From the NCBI RefSeq assembly GCF_019636155.1, contig NZ_JAHBYB010000009.1, positions 47,692-111,691 of the forward strand: DNA of 64,000 nucleotides, written 5' to 3'. This DNA is from Brevundimonas sp. Lineage in GTDB: Bacteria > Pseudomonadota > Alphaproteobacteria > Caulobacterales > Caulobacteraceae. A program made the position numbers and the translations under genes. This document shows positions 32,345-39,743 of this stretch, piece after piece. Below the pieces are notes generated by a model. That model was not told the DNA's origin. It worked only from the letters and a program-made list of their open reading frames with translations, and searched no databases. How positions within the stretch are numbered: position 1 is the stretch's first letter; every line of letters starts with the position of its first letter.

Positions 32345-34393
32345 ATGAACACCGTCCGCACCGTCACAGCCGGGGCCGTCGCCGCCCTGGCCTTCGCCGC
32401 CATCGCCCATCCCGCCGCCGCCCAGCAACCGGCCCCCGCCCCAAGCGCCGACGCGGGCCAGAGCGGCGTCTTGGTGTTCCGGCCCGACTTCTTCGCCGAC
32501 CAGAGGCCCAACACCGCCCTGGACATGGTCAACCGGGTGCCCGGCTTCTCGGTCGTGGACGGCGACGGCAGCCGGGGCTTCGAAGGCGCCGTGGGCAACA
32601 TCCTGATCAACGGCGCCCGTCCCGCGTCCAAGAACGACACCGGCTCCTCGGTCCTGTCGCGGACCCAGGCCGCGGATGTGGAGCGCATCGAACTGATCCG
32701 CGGCGGCGCGCCGGGCATCGACATGCAGGGCTTCTCGGTCGTGGTGAACGTGATCCTGAAGGTCCAGAACACCCGCCAGTCGGTGCTGCAGCTGAACAAC
32801 CACCTGTTCAACGGCGGCCGGGACCTGTTCGGCGGCAGCTATCAGTTCAGCGCCCGCAACGGCGACCGCACCTGGGGCGTCTTCCTCAGCGACGGCATCA
32901 GCATGAGCGACGGCAACGGCATCGGCCGGGTGGTGCGGACCGACGCCGACGGAAACATCCTGCGCGACGAGGCCCTGCGCACCGAAGCCTATGGCGGCAG
33001 CCAGGGCGTGCGCGGCAACTATTCCGGGCCCCTGGCCGGCGGCAAGATCGACCTGACCGGCCGGGTCGGGCGCGGCGACTGGCATGGGGTGACCGAACAG
33101 AAGGCGCCGGACCTGCTGCGCTACAGCGAGACCAACGACGAGAACCTCAACGCCGAACTGGGCGTCGTCTACACCCGGCCGATGGGCCAGGGGGTGACGA
33201 TGGAAGGCCGCTTCATCCACACCTTCGCGGATTTCGAGAGCGTCTCGAACTCGCGCGGCCACATCGGCCCGATCCGCAGCGACGACCAGACCTTCACGGC
33301 CGAGGGGGTCGAGTCCGAGACCATCCTGCGCGGCCTGCTGCGCTGGGAGCGGTCGCCGTCCCTGACGCTCGAGACGGGGGGCGAGGTCGCCTACAACATG
33401 CTGGACGTCGAACAGGACTTCACGGTCAACGGCGCGCCCATCCCCCTGCCCTCGGCCACGGTCAAGGTGGCAGAGACGCGCGGCGAGGTGTTCGGCCGCG
33501 GCACCTGGCGTCCGACCGAACATCTGGTGCTGGAAGGCGGGGTGCGGCTGGAGGCGTCCGAAATCAGCCAGTCCGGCGACGCCAGCCAGGAAAAGAGCTT
33601 CTTCTTCGCCAAGCCGCGTTTCCAGGCCACCTGGACGCCCATCCCCAACCACCAGCTGCGCCTGCGCGTCGAGCGCGAGGTGGGCCAGCTGGACTTCGGC
33701 GACTTCGCCGCCTCGGCCGAACTGGGCGACGACACCGTCTTCGGCGGCAATGTCGATCTCGAGCCGGAATCGCGCTGGGTCGGAGAGGTCACCTATGAGC
33801 GCCGCTTCTGGGGCGAAGGGATCTTCTCGATCGGCTACCGCCGCGACGCCGTCAGCGACTATATCGACGTCATCCCCCTGGCGAACGGCTATTCGGCCGT
33901 CGGCAACATCGGCGACGGGACGTTCGAGCAGCTGTCGGTCAATCTGGTGGTCCCGGCGGACCGTTTCGGGTTCAAGGGCGGGCGCTTCACCTTCCGCAAC
34001 AACTGGATCGACACCGAGGTCACCGACCCGACCACGGGCCAGAAGCGCAGCGTCTCCAACCTGCGAGAAAGCCAGCCGAATTTCGGGGTCAGCCAGGACA
34101 TCGCCAGCTGGAAGATCCAGTGGGGCGTCAACGTCCTGACCCGCATCGGCCAGAGCACCTACAACCCCGACTTCACCAGCCGCTGGCGCGCCGGCAGCGA
34201 CTATTTCCAGGCCTATGTCGAATACAAGCCCTCGCCGACCCTGTCGCTGCGGGCCCAGTTCACCGACTGGGATGATTTCGTCGCCGTCCGCACGGCCTAC
34301 GCCGACAGGAACACGCGGCCGATCGCCTATATCGAGACCCGCACCACCGACCCGCGCACCTTCTGGAGCTTCCAGCTGCGCAAGACCTTCTGA
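32345..34393 (+). CDS. TonB-dependent receptor, first of a tandem pair
   Basis: A 682-aa outer-membrane receptor for energised uptake of an unknown ligand. A signal peptide ends near residue 27 (AAAQ). The plug domain starts with GVLVFRPDFFADQRPN and TALDMVNRVPGFSV, then the RIELIRGGAPGIDMQG strand near 112-127. The rest is a beta-barrel of alternating strands ending in WSFQLRKTF with the C-terminal Phe expected for Bam recognition. It belongs to the outer-membrane beta-barrel (OMP_b-brl) group of receptors. There is no canonical TonB box and no STN domain. The ATG at 32345 has a GGGGAG ribosome site; 90 bp separates it from its paralogue. Confidence 0.9.
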   Translation: MNTVRTVTAGAVAALAFAAIAHPAAAQQPAPAPSADAGQSGVLVFRPDFFADQRPNTALDMVNRVPGFSVVDGDGSRGFEGAVGNILINGARPASKNDTGSSVLSRTQAADVERIELIRGGAPGIDMQGFSVVVNVILKVQNTRQSVLQLNNHLFNGGRDLFGGSYQFSARNGDRTWGVFLSDGISMSDGNGIGRVVRTDADGNILRDEALRTEAYGGSQGVRGNYSGPLAGGKIDLTGRVGRGDWHGVTEQKAPDLLRYSETNDENLNAELGVVYTRPMGQGVTMEGRFIHTFADFESVSNSRGHIGPIRSDDQTFTAEGVESETILRGLLRWERSPSLTLETGGEVAYNMLDVEQDFTVNGAPIPLPSATVKVAETRGEVFGRGTWRPTEHLVLEGGVRLEASEISQSGDASQEKSFFFAKPRFQATWTPIPNHQLRLRVEREVGQLDFGDFAASAELGDDTVFGGNVDLEPESRWVGEVTYERRFWGEGIFSIGYRRDAVSDYIDVIPLANGYSAVGNIGDGTFEQLSVNLVVPADRFGFKGGRFTFRNNWIDTEVTDPTTGQKRSVSNLRESQPNFGVSQDIASWKIQWGVNVLTRIGQSTYNPDFTSRWRAGSDYFQAYVEYKPSPTLSLRAQFTDWDDFVAVRTAYADRNTRPIAYIETRTTDPRTFWSFQLRKTF

Positions 34394-34483
34394 GATCGCC
34401 CTCCGCCGACCTGCTTCTTTACCGCGATGTAACTGGCCTCGCCCGACCGGAACCGGCATGGCGGAGGACGAAGGGGGATTTCC

Positions 34484-36535
34484 ATGAAAACCGCATTGTG
34501 CAGCGTCAGCGGCCTGGCCCTTGCCCTCAGCCTGGCGGCCTCGCCCGTCCTGGCCCAGTCGGCGCCGGCCGCGCCCCCGCCATCGGCCGATGGGCGCGGG
34601 GTCCTGGCGTTCGAGCCCGCCTTCTTCGCCGAGGCGGCGCCGAACACGGTGCTGGACATGCTGAACCGTCTGCCCGGTTTTTCGCTGGAGTCCGGCGACA
34701 GCAGCACGCGCGGCTATGCCGGCGCCGGCGGCAATGTCCTGGTCGACGGTCAGCGGCCGGCCATCAAGTCCGAAGGCCTGGAATCCTATCTGCGCCGCAT
34801 CTCGGCCTCGTCGGTCGCCCGCATCGAACTGATCCGCGGCGGGGCGCCGGGCATCGACATGCAGGGGCGGCCGGTGATCGCCAATGTGGTGCTGCACCGC
34901 ACCGCGTCGGTCGAGCGGGTGGTGGAGATCAGCCCCTATCTCTATCCGGACGGATATATCGGTCCGCTGATCCGCGGCCAGTACACGCGCCGCGAAGGCG
35001 AAACCAGCCGCGAGTTCGCCTTCAGCGCCACCAGCGACAAGCGGGTCGATCTGGTCGGCGACGGTTTCCGGCGGCGCTATGATCCGGCCGGCGCCCTGAT
35101 CCAGGACGCGCGTCTGGACCTGAACGACCTGTTCCAGAACGTCAGCGGCTCGGGCGCCCTGCAGCAGCCCCTGGCGGGAGGCCGACTGCGGCTGAACGGC
35201 ATGCTGAGCTACAACAACTCCGAGAACGGCCAGTCCCTGACCATCCTGTCCGGCGCGGGCGAGGACGAGCGCAGCGACCAGTTCTCCGAAGGGCTGAACG
35301 GCGAGATCGGGATCAGCTGGAGCCGCCGCCTGGGGCCGCGCACCGAACTGGAGCTGACCGGGCTGCAACGGTCTTCGACCGGAGAGGACAGGAGCGTCTT
35401 CACCCGTGGCGGCTTCCAGTCGGTCTTCACCGCCGACGAGACCGAGGGCGAGAGCATCGTCCGGGCCCTGACCCGATTCCGCGCCAACGACCGCTGGGCG
35501 TTCGAAGGCGGGGGCGAGGTCGCCTACAACGTGCTGGACAGCACCACCACCTATGCCGAGAACGGCGTCTTCATCGCCCTGCCCTCGGCCTCGGTCAAGG
35601 TCGAAGAGTTGCGCGCCGAGGCCTTCGGTCAGGCGACCTGGCGGCCCCGCGACAATCTGACGATCGAGGCCGGCCTGCGGGTCGAGGTGTCGGAGATCAG
35701 CCAGTCCGGCGACAGCGACCGGTCCAAATCCTTCGTCTATCCCAAGCCCCGGGTGCAGCTGACCTGGACCCCCGGGGCGGGCCACCAGCTGCGCCTCAGC
35801 TACGAACGCCAGGTGGGCCAGCTGGATTTCGGCGACTTCGTCGCCTCCTCCGAGGTCGACCTGGGCCAGGTGACGGCGGGCAATCCCGACCTGGTCCCCG
35901 ACAAGACCGACGCCTTCGAGATCGTCTATGAGCGCCGCTTCTGGAACGAGGCGGTGCTGGAACTGCTGGCCGCCCATGTCGAGATCAAGGATTTCGTCGG
36001 CATCATCCCCCTGGTCGGCGGCTTCGACGCGGTCGGCAACATCGGCGACGGAACCATGGACCAGGGCCAGGTCAAGCTGACCCTGCCGCTGGACCGGCTG
36101 GGCGTGCCCAATGCGCGCTTCCAGGCCCGCGCGACCTGGAGCCATTCGGAGATCACCGACCCCGTCACCGGCGAGACGGTGGCGTTTCCGGGCAATGACG
36201 GCTTCGGCTGCGGCGTCGCCTTCAACCAGGATCTGCGCGGCGGCCGGTGGAGCTATGGCTTCGACCACGGCTGCGACCGGGATGCGGGCTATAACTATCG
36301 GACCCGCGAACTGCGCCGCACCGACAAGACCGCCTTCATCATGGTCTATGGCCAGTGGAAGCCGCGCCCGGACCTGACCGTGCGGCTGGAGGTCGGCAAC
36401 GCCGATCCGCGCATCCTGGGCCGTGAACGCTGGGTCTATGCCGGAAACCGCGACACCGCGCCCCTGTCGTTCCACGAGGTCCAGGAGACCAGCTCCTATC
36501 CCTGGTTCTGGCTGCAGTTCCGCAAAACGCTCTGA
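34484..36535 (+). CDS. TonB-dependent receptor, second of the tandem pair
   Basis: A 683-aa paralogue of the preceding receptor. It shares the same plug blocks (GVLAFEPAFFAEAAPN, LDMLNRLPGFSLESG, RIELIRGGAPGIDMQG) and barrel blocks such as GGEVAYNVLD, EISQSGDSD and QVGQLDFGDFVASSE. The signal peptide ends near residue 25 (VLAQ). Two cysteines (GFGCGVAFNQD and FDHGCDRD) in a late barrel loop are absent from the first receptor and could form a disulfide. The C-terminus is LQFRKTL, ending in Leu where Phe is usual. Tandem divergence suggests two related ligands, possibly glycans or siderophores; nothing in the sequence decides this. Confidence 0.9.
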   Translation: MKTALCSVSGLALALSLAASPVLAQSAPAAPPPSADGRGVLAFEPAFFAEAAPNTVLDMLNRLPGFSLESGDSSTRGYAGAGGNVLVDGQRPAIKSEGLESYLRRISASSVARIELIRGGAPGIDMQGRPVIANVVLHRTASVERVVEISPYLYPDGYIGPLIRGQYTRREGETSREFAFSATSDKRVDLVGDGFRRRYDPAGALIQDARLDLNDLFQNVSGSGALQQPLAGGRLRLNGMLSYNNSENGQSLTILSGAGEDERSDQFSEGLNGEIGISWSRRLGPRTELELTGLQRSSTGEDRSVFTRGGFQSVFTADETEGESIVRALTRFRANDRWAFEGGGEVAYNVLDSTTTYAENGVFIALPSASVKVEELRAEAFGQATWRPRDNLTIEAGLRVEVSEISQSGDSDRSKSFVYPKPRVQLTWTPGAGHQLRLSYERQVGQLDFGDFVASSEVDLGQVTAGNPDLVPDKTDAFEIVYERRFWNEAVLELLAAHVEIKDFVGIIPLVGGFDAVGNIGDGTMDQGQVKLTLPLDRLGVPNARFQARATWSHSEITDPVTGETVAFPGNDGFGCGVAFNQDLRGGRWSYGFDHGCDRDAGYNYRTRELRRTDKTAFIMVYGQWKPRPDLTVRLEVGNADPRILGRERWVYAGNRDTAPLSFHEVQETSSYPWFWLQFRKTL

Positions 36536-36544
36536 CCCTCCGCC

Positions 36545-36577
36545 CTCAAGCCGCGAGCGACCGCGTCGCGAGCATAG
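36545..36577. repeat. 33-bp exact dispersed repeat, copy 1
   Basis: Lies 9 bp after the receptor stop codon. The core CGCGAGCGACCGCGTCGCG contains the hairpin GCGAC-CGC-GTCGC. All 33 bp recur identically at 57757-57789, in the same orientation, just beyond flgH. Confidence 0.8.
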
Positions 36578-36628
36578 GGCAAGCAATGCCCTCAGGCAGA
36601 GAGCCGCCGCGCGGCGAACGGTAGGGCC

Positions 36629-36663
36629 AAAAAAAGAGGCGGCGTCCGCACGGACGCCGCCTC
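36629..36663 (-). terminator. rho-independent terminator of the POT transporter gene
   Basis: On the minus strand a perfect 12-13 bp GC-rich stem (GAGGCGGCGTCC with its complement, loop GCAC-like) is followed by seven Ts. It sits 20 bp after the transporter stop codon and is the strongest intrinsic terminator in the window. Confidence 0.92.
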
Positions 36664-36683
36664 CCTGGTTTCAGGCTTGGGGG

Positions 36684-38624
36684 TCAGCCGGCGGTGGAGT
36701 CCGCCGGCCGAGCCACATTGCCGTCCTCGCGGCCGCCGTCGGTGACGGCCGGGCCGGGATGATTGTTCGGGTCGTTCACCCCGTTCGACCATTTGGCGAT
36801 GAAGAAGCTGGCCACGATGAAGCCCAGGCCGATGCCGACGCCCCACCAGCCCAGCCGGTTGAAGACGTCCATGGACGTCTGCAGGGCCGCGCCCGGATCG
36901 GTCACCTGGCCGCCCACGGTCTCGGCGCCCGCCAGGCCGGCGATCATGCCGCCGACATAGTGGGCGATGGCCGAGGCCATGAACCAGACCGCCATCATGA
37001 AGGAGACGATGGCCGGAACCGACAATTTGGTGATCTCCGACAGGCCCACCGGCGACAGGAACAGCTCGCCGGTCGTGTGCAGCAGATACAGGATGGCCAG
37101 CAGCACCAGGGGGGTTCGGAAGGCCTCGTCCACCATGCCGGACTTCACGCCCCAGACGATGACCAGGAAGCCCAGCCCGACCTGGATGATGCCCAGGCCG
37201 AATTTGACCACCGGGTTCGGATCGATCCGGCGCTCGCCCAGGAAGGCCCACAGGGCGGCGAAGATCGGCGCGAAGATCAGGATGAAGCCCGCGTTGAACG
37301 ACTGGGTCTGGGACGCGGTCAGGGAGGTGTTGATCCAGCCCCACCAGTTGGAGGTGTCCAGACCGGCGGCGGCCACCTGGGCGGGCGAGCCCACAGGCAT
37401 GCCGAACAGGGTGTAGGCCTGGCTGGTGATGGCCAGGTCGACGTTGCGTTCGGCGAACAGGTTCAGCGACGAACCGGCCTGTTCGAACAGGGTGAAGAAG
37501 ATCACCGAACCGAACACCAGCACCATGGCCAGCATCATCCGCTCACGCGCCACACGGTCGCATTTGAAGACGATGAACCAGGTGACGAAGCCCAGGGCCG
37601 CTACCGTCGAGATCAGCAGGCCGATCCCGACCAGAGAATGGTTGGGCACCACGAACCACAGCAGGCCGACCCCGACGAAGCCGAGGATGTAGATCAGCCA
37701 TTCGCGGTTGATCGGCCCCACGATCGGGCGGCGCATCAGTTCGGGGTTGGGGCTCTCGCCCTTGCCCTGCAGCAGCTTCTTGCCGAGGACGAAGACGATC
37801 AACCCCGCCAGCATCCCCAGGCCGGCCAGGCCGAAGCCCCAGCCCCAGCCATAGGTCTGGCCCAGGAAGCCGCACAGGACCGCGGCCCAGAACGAACCCA
37901 GGTTGATGCCGTAGTAATAGAGGGTGAAGCCGGAATCCCGACGCGGGTCGCCCTGGGGATACAGTTGCCCGACCAGGGTCGAGATGTTCGGCTTGAGGAA
38001 GCCGACCCCCATGATGATCAGGGACAGGGCCAGGTAGAAGATGTTGACGGCCGTCCGGTCCTGATGGGTCTCCAGGGTGAAGGAGCCCTGCGGCAGGGTC
38101 GCCGGCACACTGGCCGTGGCCGGCAGGTCGACGATGGTGAAGACCCCGTCTTCGCGGGCGTAATCATAGGGTTGGCCGTCGATCACCACCTGGGCGTGAC
38201 GGGCGTCGCCGCGGCCTTCGACCACGATCTCATAGGCCTGACCCTGATAGTCCAGGCTCTGACGCGCGCCGCCGCCTTCATAGGCCATCAGGCCGTGGCC
38301 CATGACCAGCAGGATGGCGCCGAAGACGATCGCCTTGCGCGTGCCGATATAGCGGTCCGCCACGATGCCCCCGATCAGGGGCAGCAGATAGACCAGAGAC
38401 CCGTAGGTCCCGTACTGGCCGGTGGCGAAGCCGTCGTCGAAGAGGAAATGCTGCGTCAGATAGAAGATCAGCAGGCCGCGCATGCCGTAGAAGGAGAACC
38501 GCTCCCACATCTCGGCGAAGAAACAGGTGATCAGACCCTTGGGATGGTTCTTCAGGATCTGCATCAGGACAGGGAAGCCTGTCACCAGGGTGACGATCAC
38601 CCCCAGCAAGATGACGATATTCAT
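36684..38624 (-). CDS. POT/PTR2-family proton-coupled oligopeptide transporter
   Basis: A 646-aa major-facilitator protein importing di- and tripeptides with protons. The diagnostic EMWERFSFYGMRGLL (ExxERFxYYG, near residues 38-52) and GGIVADRYIGTRKAI (near 84-98) are present, as is the FFTLFEQAGSSL motif on TM7 near 378-389. Between TM4 and TM5 there is an insertion of roughly 75 residues (about 114-190, with VVIDGQPYDY and FTLETHQD) that looks like a small extramembrane beta domain. It explains the length against about 450-500 aa for most bacterial POTs. It has its own strong terminator and no co-transcribed neighbour. Confidence 0.92.
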   Translation of the reverse strand: MNIVILLGVIVTLVTGFPVLMQILKNHPKGLITCFFAEMWERFSFYGMRGLLIFYLTQHFLFDDGFATGQYGTYGSLVYLLPLIGGIVADRYIGTRKAIVFGAILLVMGHGLMAYEGGGARQSLDYQGQAYEIVVEGRGDARHAQVVIDGQPYDYAREDGVFTIVDLPATASVPATLPQGSFTLETHQDRTAVNIFYLALSLIIMGVGFLKPNISTLVGQLYPQGDPRRDSGFTLYYYGINLGSFWAAVLCGFLGQTYGWGWGFGLAGLGMLAGLIVFVLGKKLLQGKGESPNPELMRRPIVGPINREWLIYILGFVGVGLLWFVVPNHSLVGIGLLISTVAALGFVTWFIVFKCDRVARERMMLAMVLVFGSVIFFTLFEQAGSSLNLFAERNVDLAITSQAYTLFGMPVGSPAQVAAAGLDTSNWWGWINTSLTASQTQSFNAGFILIFAPIFAALWAFLGERRIDPNPVVKFGLGIIQVGLGFLVIVWGVKSGMVDEAFRTPLVLLAILYLLHTTGELFLSPVGLSEITKLSVPAIVSFMMAVWFMASAIAHYVGGMIAGLAGAETVGGQVTDPGAALQTSMDVFNRLGWWGVGIGLGFIVASFFIAKWSNGVNDPNNHPGPAVTDGGREDGNVARPADSTAG

Positions 38625-38817
38625 TCGATGCCTTTTCGCATGTGCCGGGCCCTAACAGCGACCAGAGCCTGAACGGGCCCGCAGCGCATCCGCCTCCCCC
38701 GGCGATCGGCGCGAGAAGACCACCGGGCGACAGGCTTTACAAGTCGTAACCGTTGGTGATCCGGCAGCGCCGCGCCCGCGAACGCCCTGCCCGTGGCGGG
38801 CCGGGAGCCGAGCATGT

Positions 38818-38970
38818 CCTTCTCCCCTTGTGGGAGAAGGTGGCAGGCGAAGCCTGACGGATGAGGGGTCGCACGGGCCTGTCCGTCGTCAGAAGGCCAA
38901 TGGCACGGGCCGGAGAGACCCCTCATCCGACCCGCTGACGCGGGCCACCTTCTCCCACAAGGGGAGAAGG
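38818..38970. repeat. large composite palindromic repeat, copy B
   Basis: A 153-bp near-perfect end-to-end palindrome. CCTTCTCCCCTTGTGGGAG at the left is mirrored by CTCCCACAAGGGGAGAAGG at the right. Inside each end is a second block (GACGGATGAGGGGTC and its complement GACCCCTCATCC), with small GC hairpins in each arm. It has the same design as the elements at 8536, 39471 and 62984. Confidence 0.8.
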
Positions 38971-39268
38971 AAGAATTGGCGACGCCTCCGCCAGCGGATG
39001 CTGCGAAGTGATGGGAAGGCGGCGGAGCGTCGGGCCATCGCCCGGCGGGGATGTATGAGTGCCGTGTTCGGCGAGAGGTCTGACGCTCCGCACGGAGGGT
39101 TTCCACGAGCTCGGGGCGGGCGCCGATCTTTTCGGCTACTCCCGGTGGCCCGCGGCGGGCGGGCCGGGCCAACGACCCGGTCCCGGAACGGCCAGAGTAA
39201 CCCCCTCGGCCCTCCCTCGATCGCCGGACCCGTCGCCAATGACTGTCCGATCCGACGACCGCAGGCCC

Positions 39269-39289
39269 GTGCGTGTGAGTGACACGCAC
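39269..39289. repeat. isolated perfect hairpin
   Basis: GTGCGTGT-GAGTG-ACACGCAC gives a perfect 8-bp stem with a 5-nt loop in the middle of the gene-free stretch. No T-run follows on either strand, so it is not an obvious terminator. It may be part of a structured RNA or a protein-binding dyad. Confidence 0.4.
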
Positions 39290-39470
39290 AGCCCCGCTTC
39301 CTCCGCTCCCGCCGCCGCGAAGTCGCTGGCCTCGCGGCCTCCCCATGCGACGGGACCAGGGGAGTATAGGGCCGTTCTCAGCCCAGGCGTGTGGGAGGGG
39401 GCTGGCGGCGGGGATTGATGAGTGAGACCAAGGAGATGGGTTTCCTGACGCGCGCAGTTGGCGTTCCTGA

Positions 39471-39646
39471 CCTTCTCCCAGAGGGAGAGGGCTTGAGGCT
39501 CGCAGAGCGAAGCGATGCGCATAGCCGAAAGGGTGAGGGGTTACGGCGCCCGCCCGGTGAGAGCGAAACCCCTCACCCTTTCACGCAAGTCCAATCGCCC
39601 TGACGGGCTCTTGGGCGTTCAAGCCCTCTCCCTATGGGAGAGGGAG
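39471..39646. repeat. large composite palindromic repeat, copy C
   Basis: A 176-bp palindromic element. CCTTCTCCCAGAGGGAGAGGG on the left mirrors CCCTCTCCCTATGGGAGAGGG on the right. The inner block AAAGGGTGAGGGGTT is mirrored by AACCCCTCACCCTTT. This is the family layout seen at 8536, 38818 and 62984, with different arm sequence. Confidence 0.78.
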
Positions 39647-39705
39647 GAGTGTGTGAGGTCGAAGGTCGGGGTGTGAGGTCGCACCCTCCACCCCTCCGTG
39701 GCCCC

Positions 39706-39729
39706 CCTCCCCCGTAAACGGGGGGGAGG
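39706..39729 (-). terminator. poly-C/poly-G hairpin after the GH92 gene
   Basis: CCTCCCCC-GTAAAC-GGGGGGGAGG, 14 bp beyond the GH92 stop codon (minus strand). It is a stable stem without a clear T-run, a likely transcription end for the upstream minus-strand genes. Confidence 0.45.
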
Positions 39730-39743
39730 ATCTGGGAAGGTGT

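Larger units (their letters stand above)
38625..39743. other. 1.1-kb stretch without a convincing gene
   Basis: Between the POT transporter start and the GH92 gene end. No frame shows a plausible protein: the open frames are arginine/proline/glycine-rich and lack start context. The interval holds two large palindromic repeats (38818-38970 and 39471-39646), an isolated GTGCGTGT/ACACGCAC hairpin (39269-39289) and a poly-C/poly-G hairpin near the GH92 stop. Signature motifs of RNase P RNA, tmRNA or SRP RNA were looked for by eye and not found. The part 38975-39420 could still hide an unrecognised RNA. Confidence 0.6.

Noticed and set aside
32240-36586. A 1,448-codon open frame on the minus strand across both TonB-dependent receptor genes
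   Set aside because: It is antisense to two clear receptor genes and rich in Gly/Ala/Gln/Val with no recognisable domain. Long antisense frames are expected in high-GC DNA with strong third-position bias.
38830-39282. A 150-residue protein in the gene-free stretch
   Set aside because: The frame starts inside a palindromic repeat, is Arg/Gly/Ser-rich, lacks a ribosome site and shows no family resemblance.
38975-39420. RNase P RNA, tmRNA or SRP RNA in the gene-free stretch
   Set aside because: The diagnostic conserved cores (such as GAGGAAAGTCC of RNase P or the tmRNA tag region) were not found on either strand.
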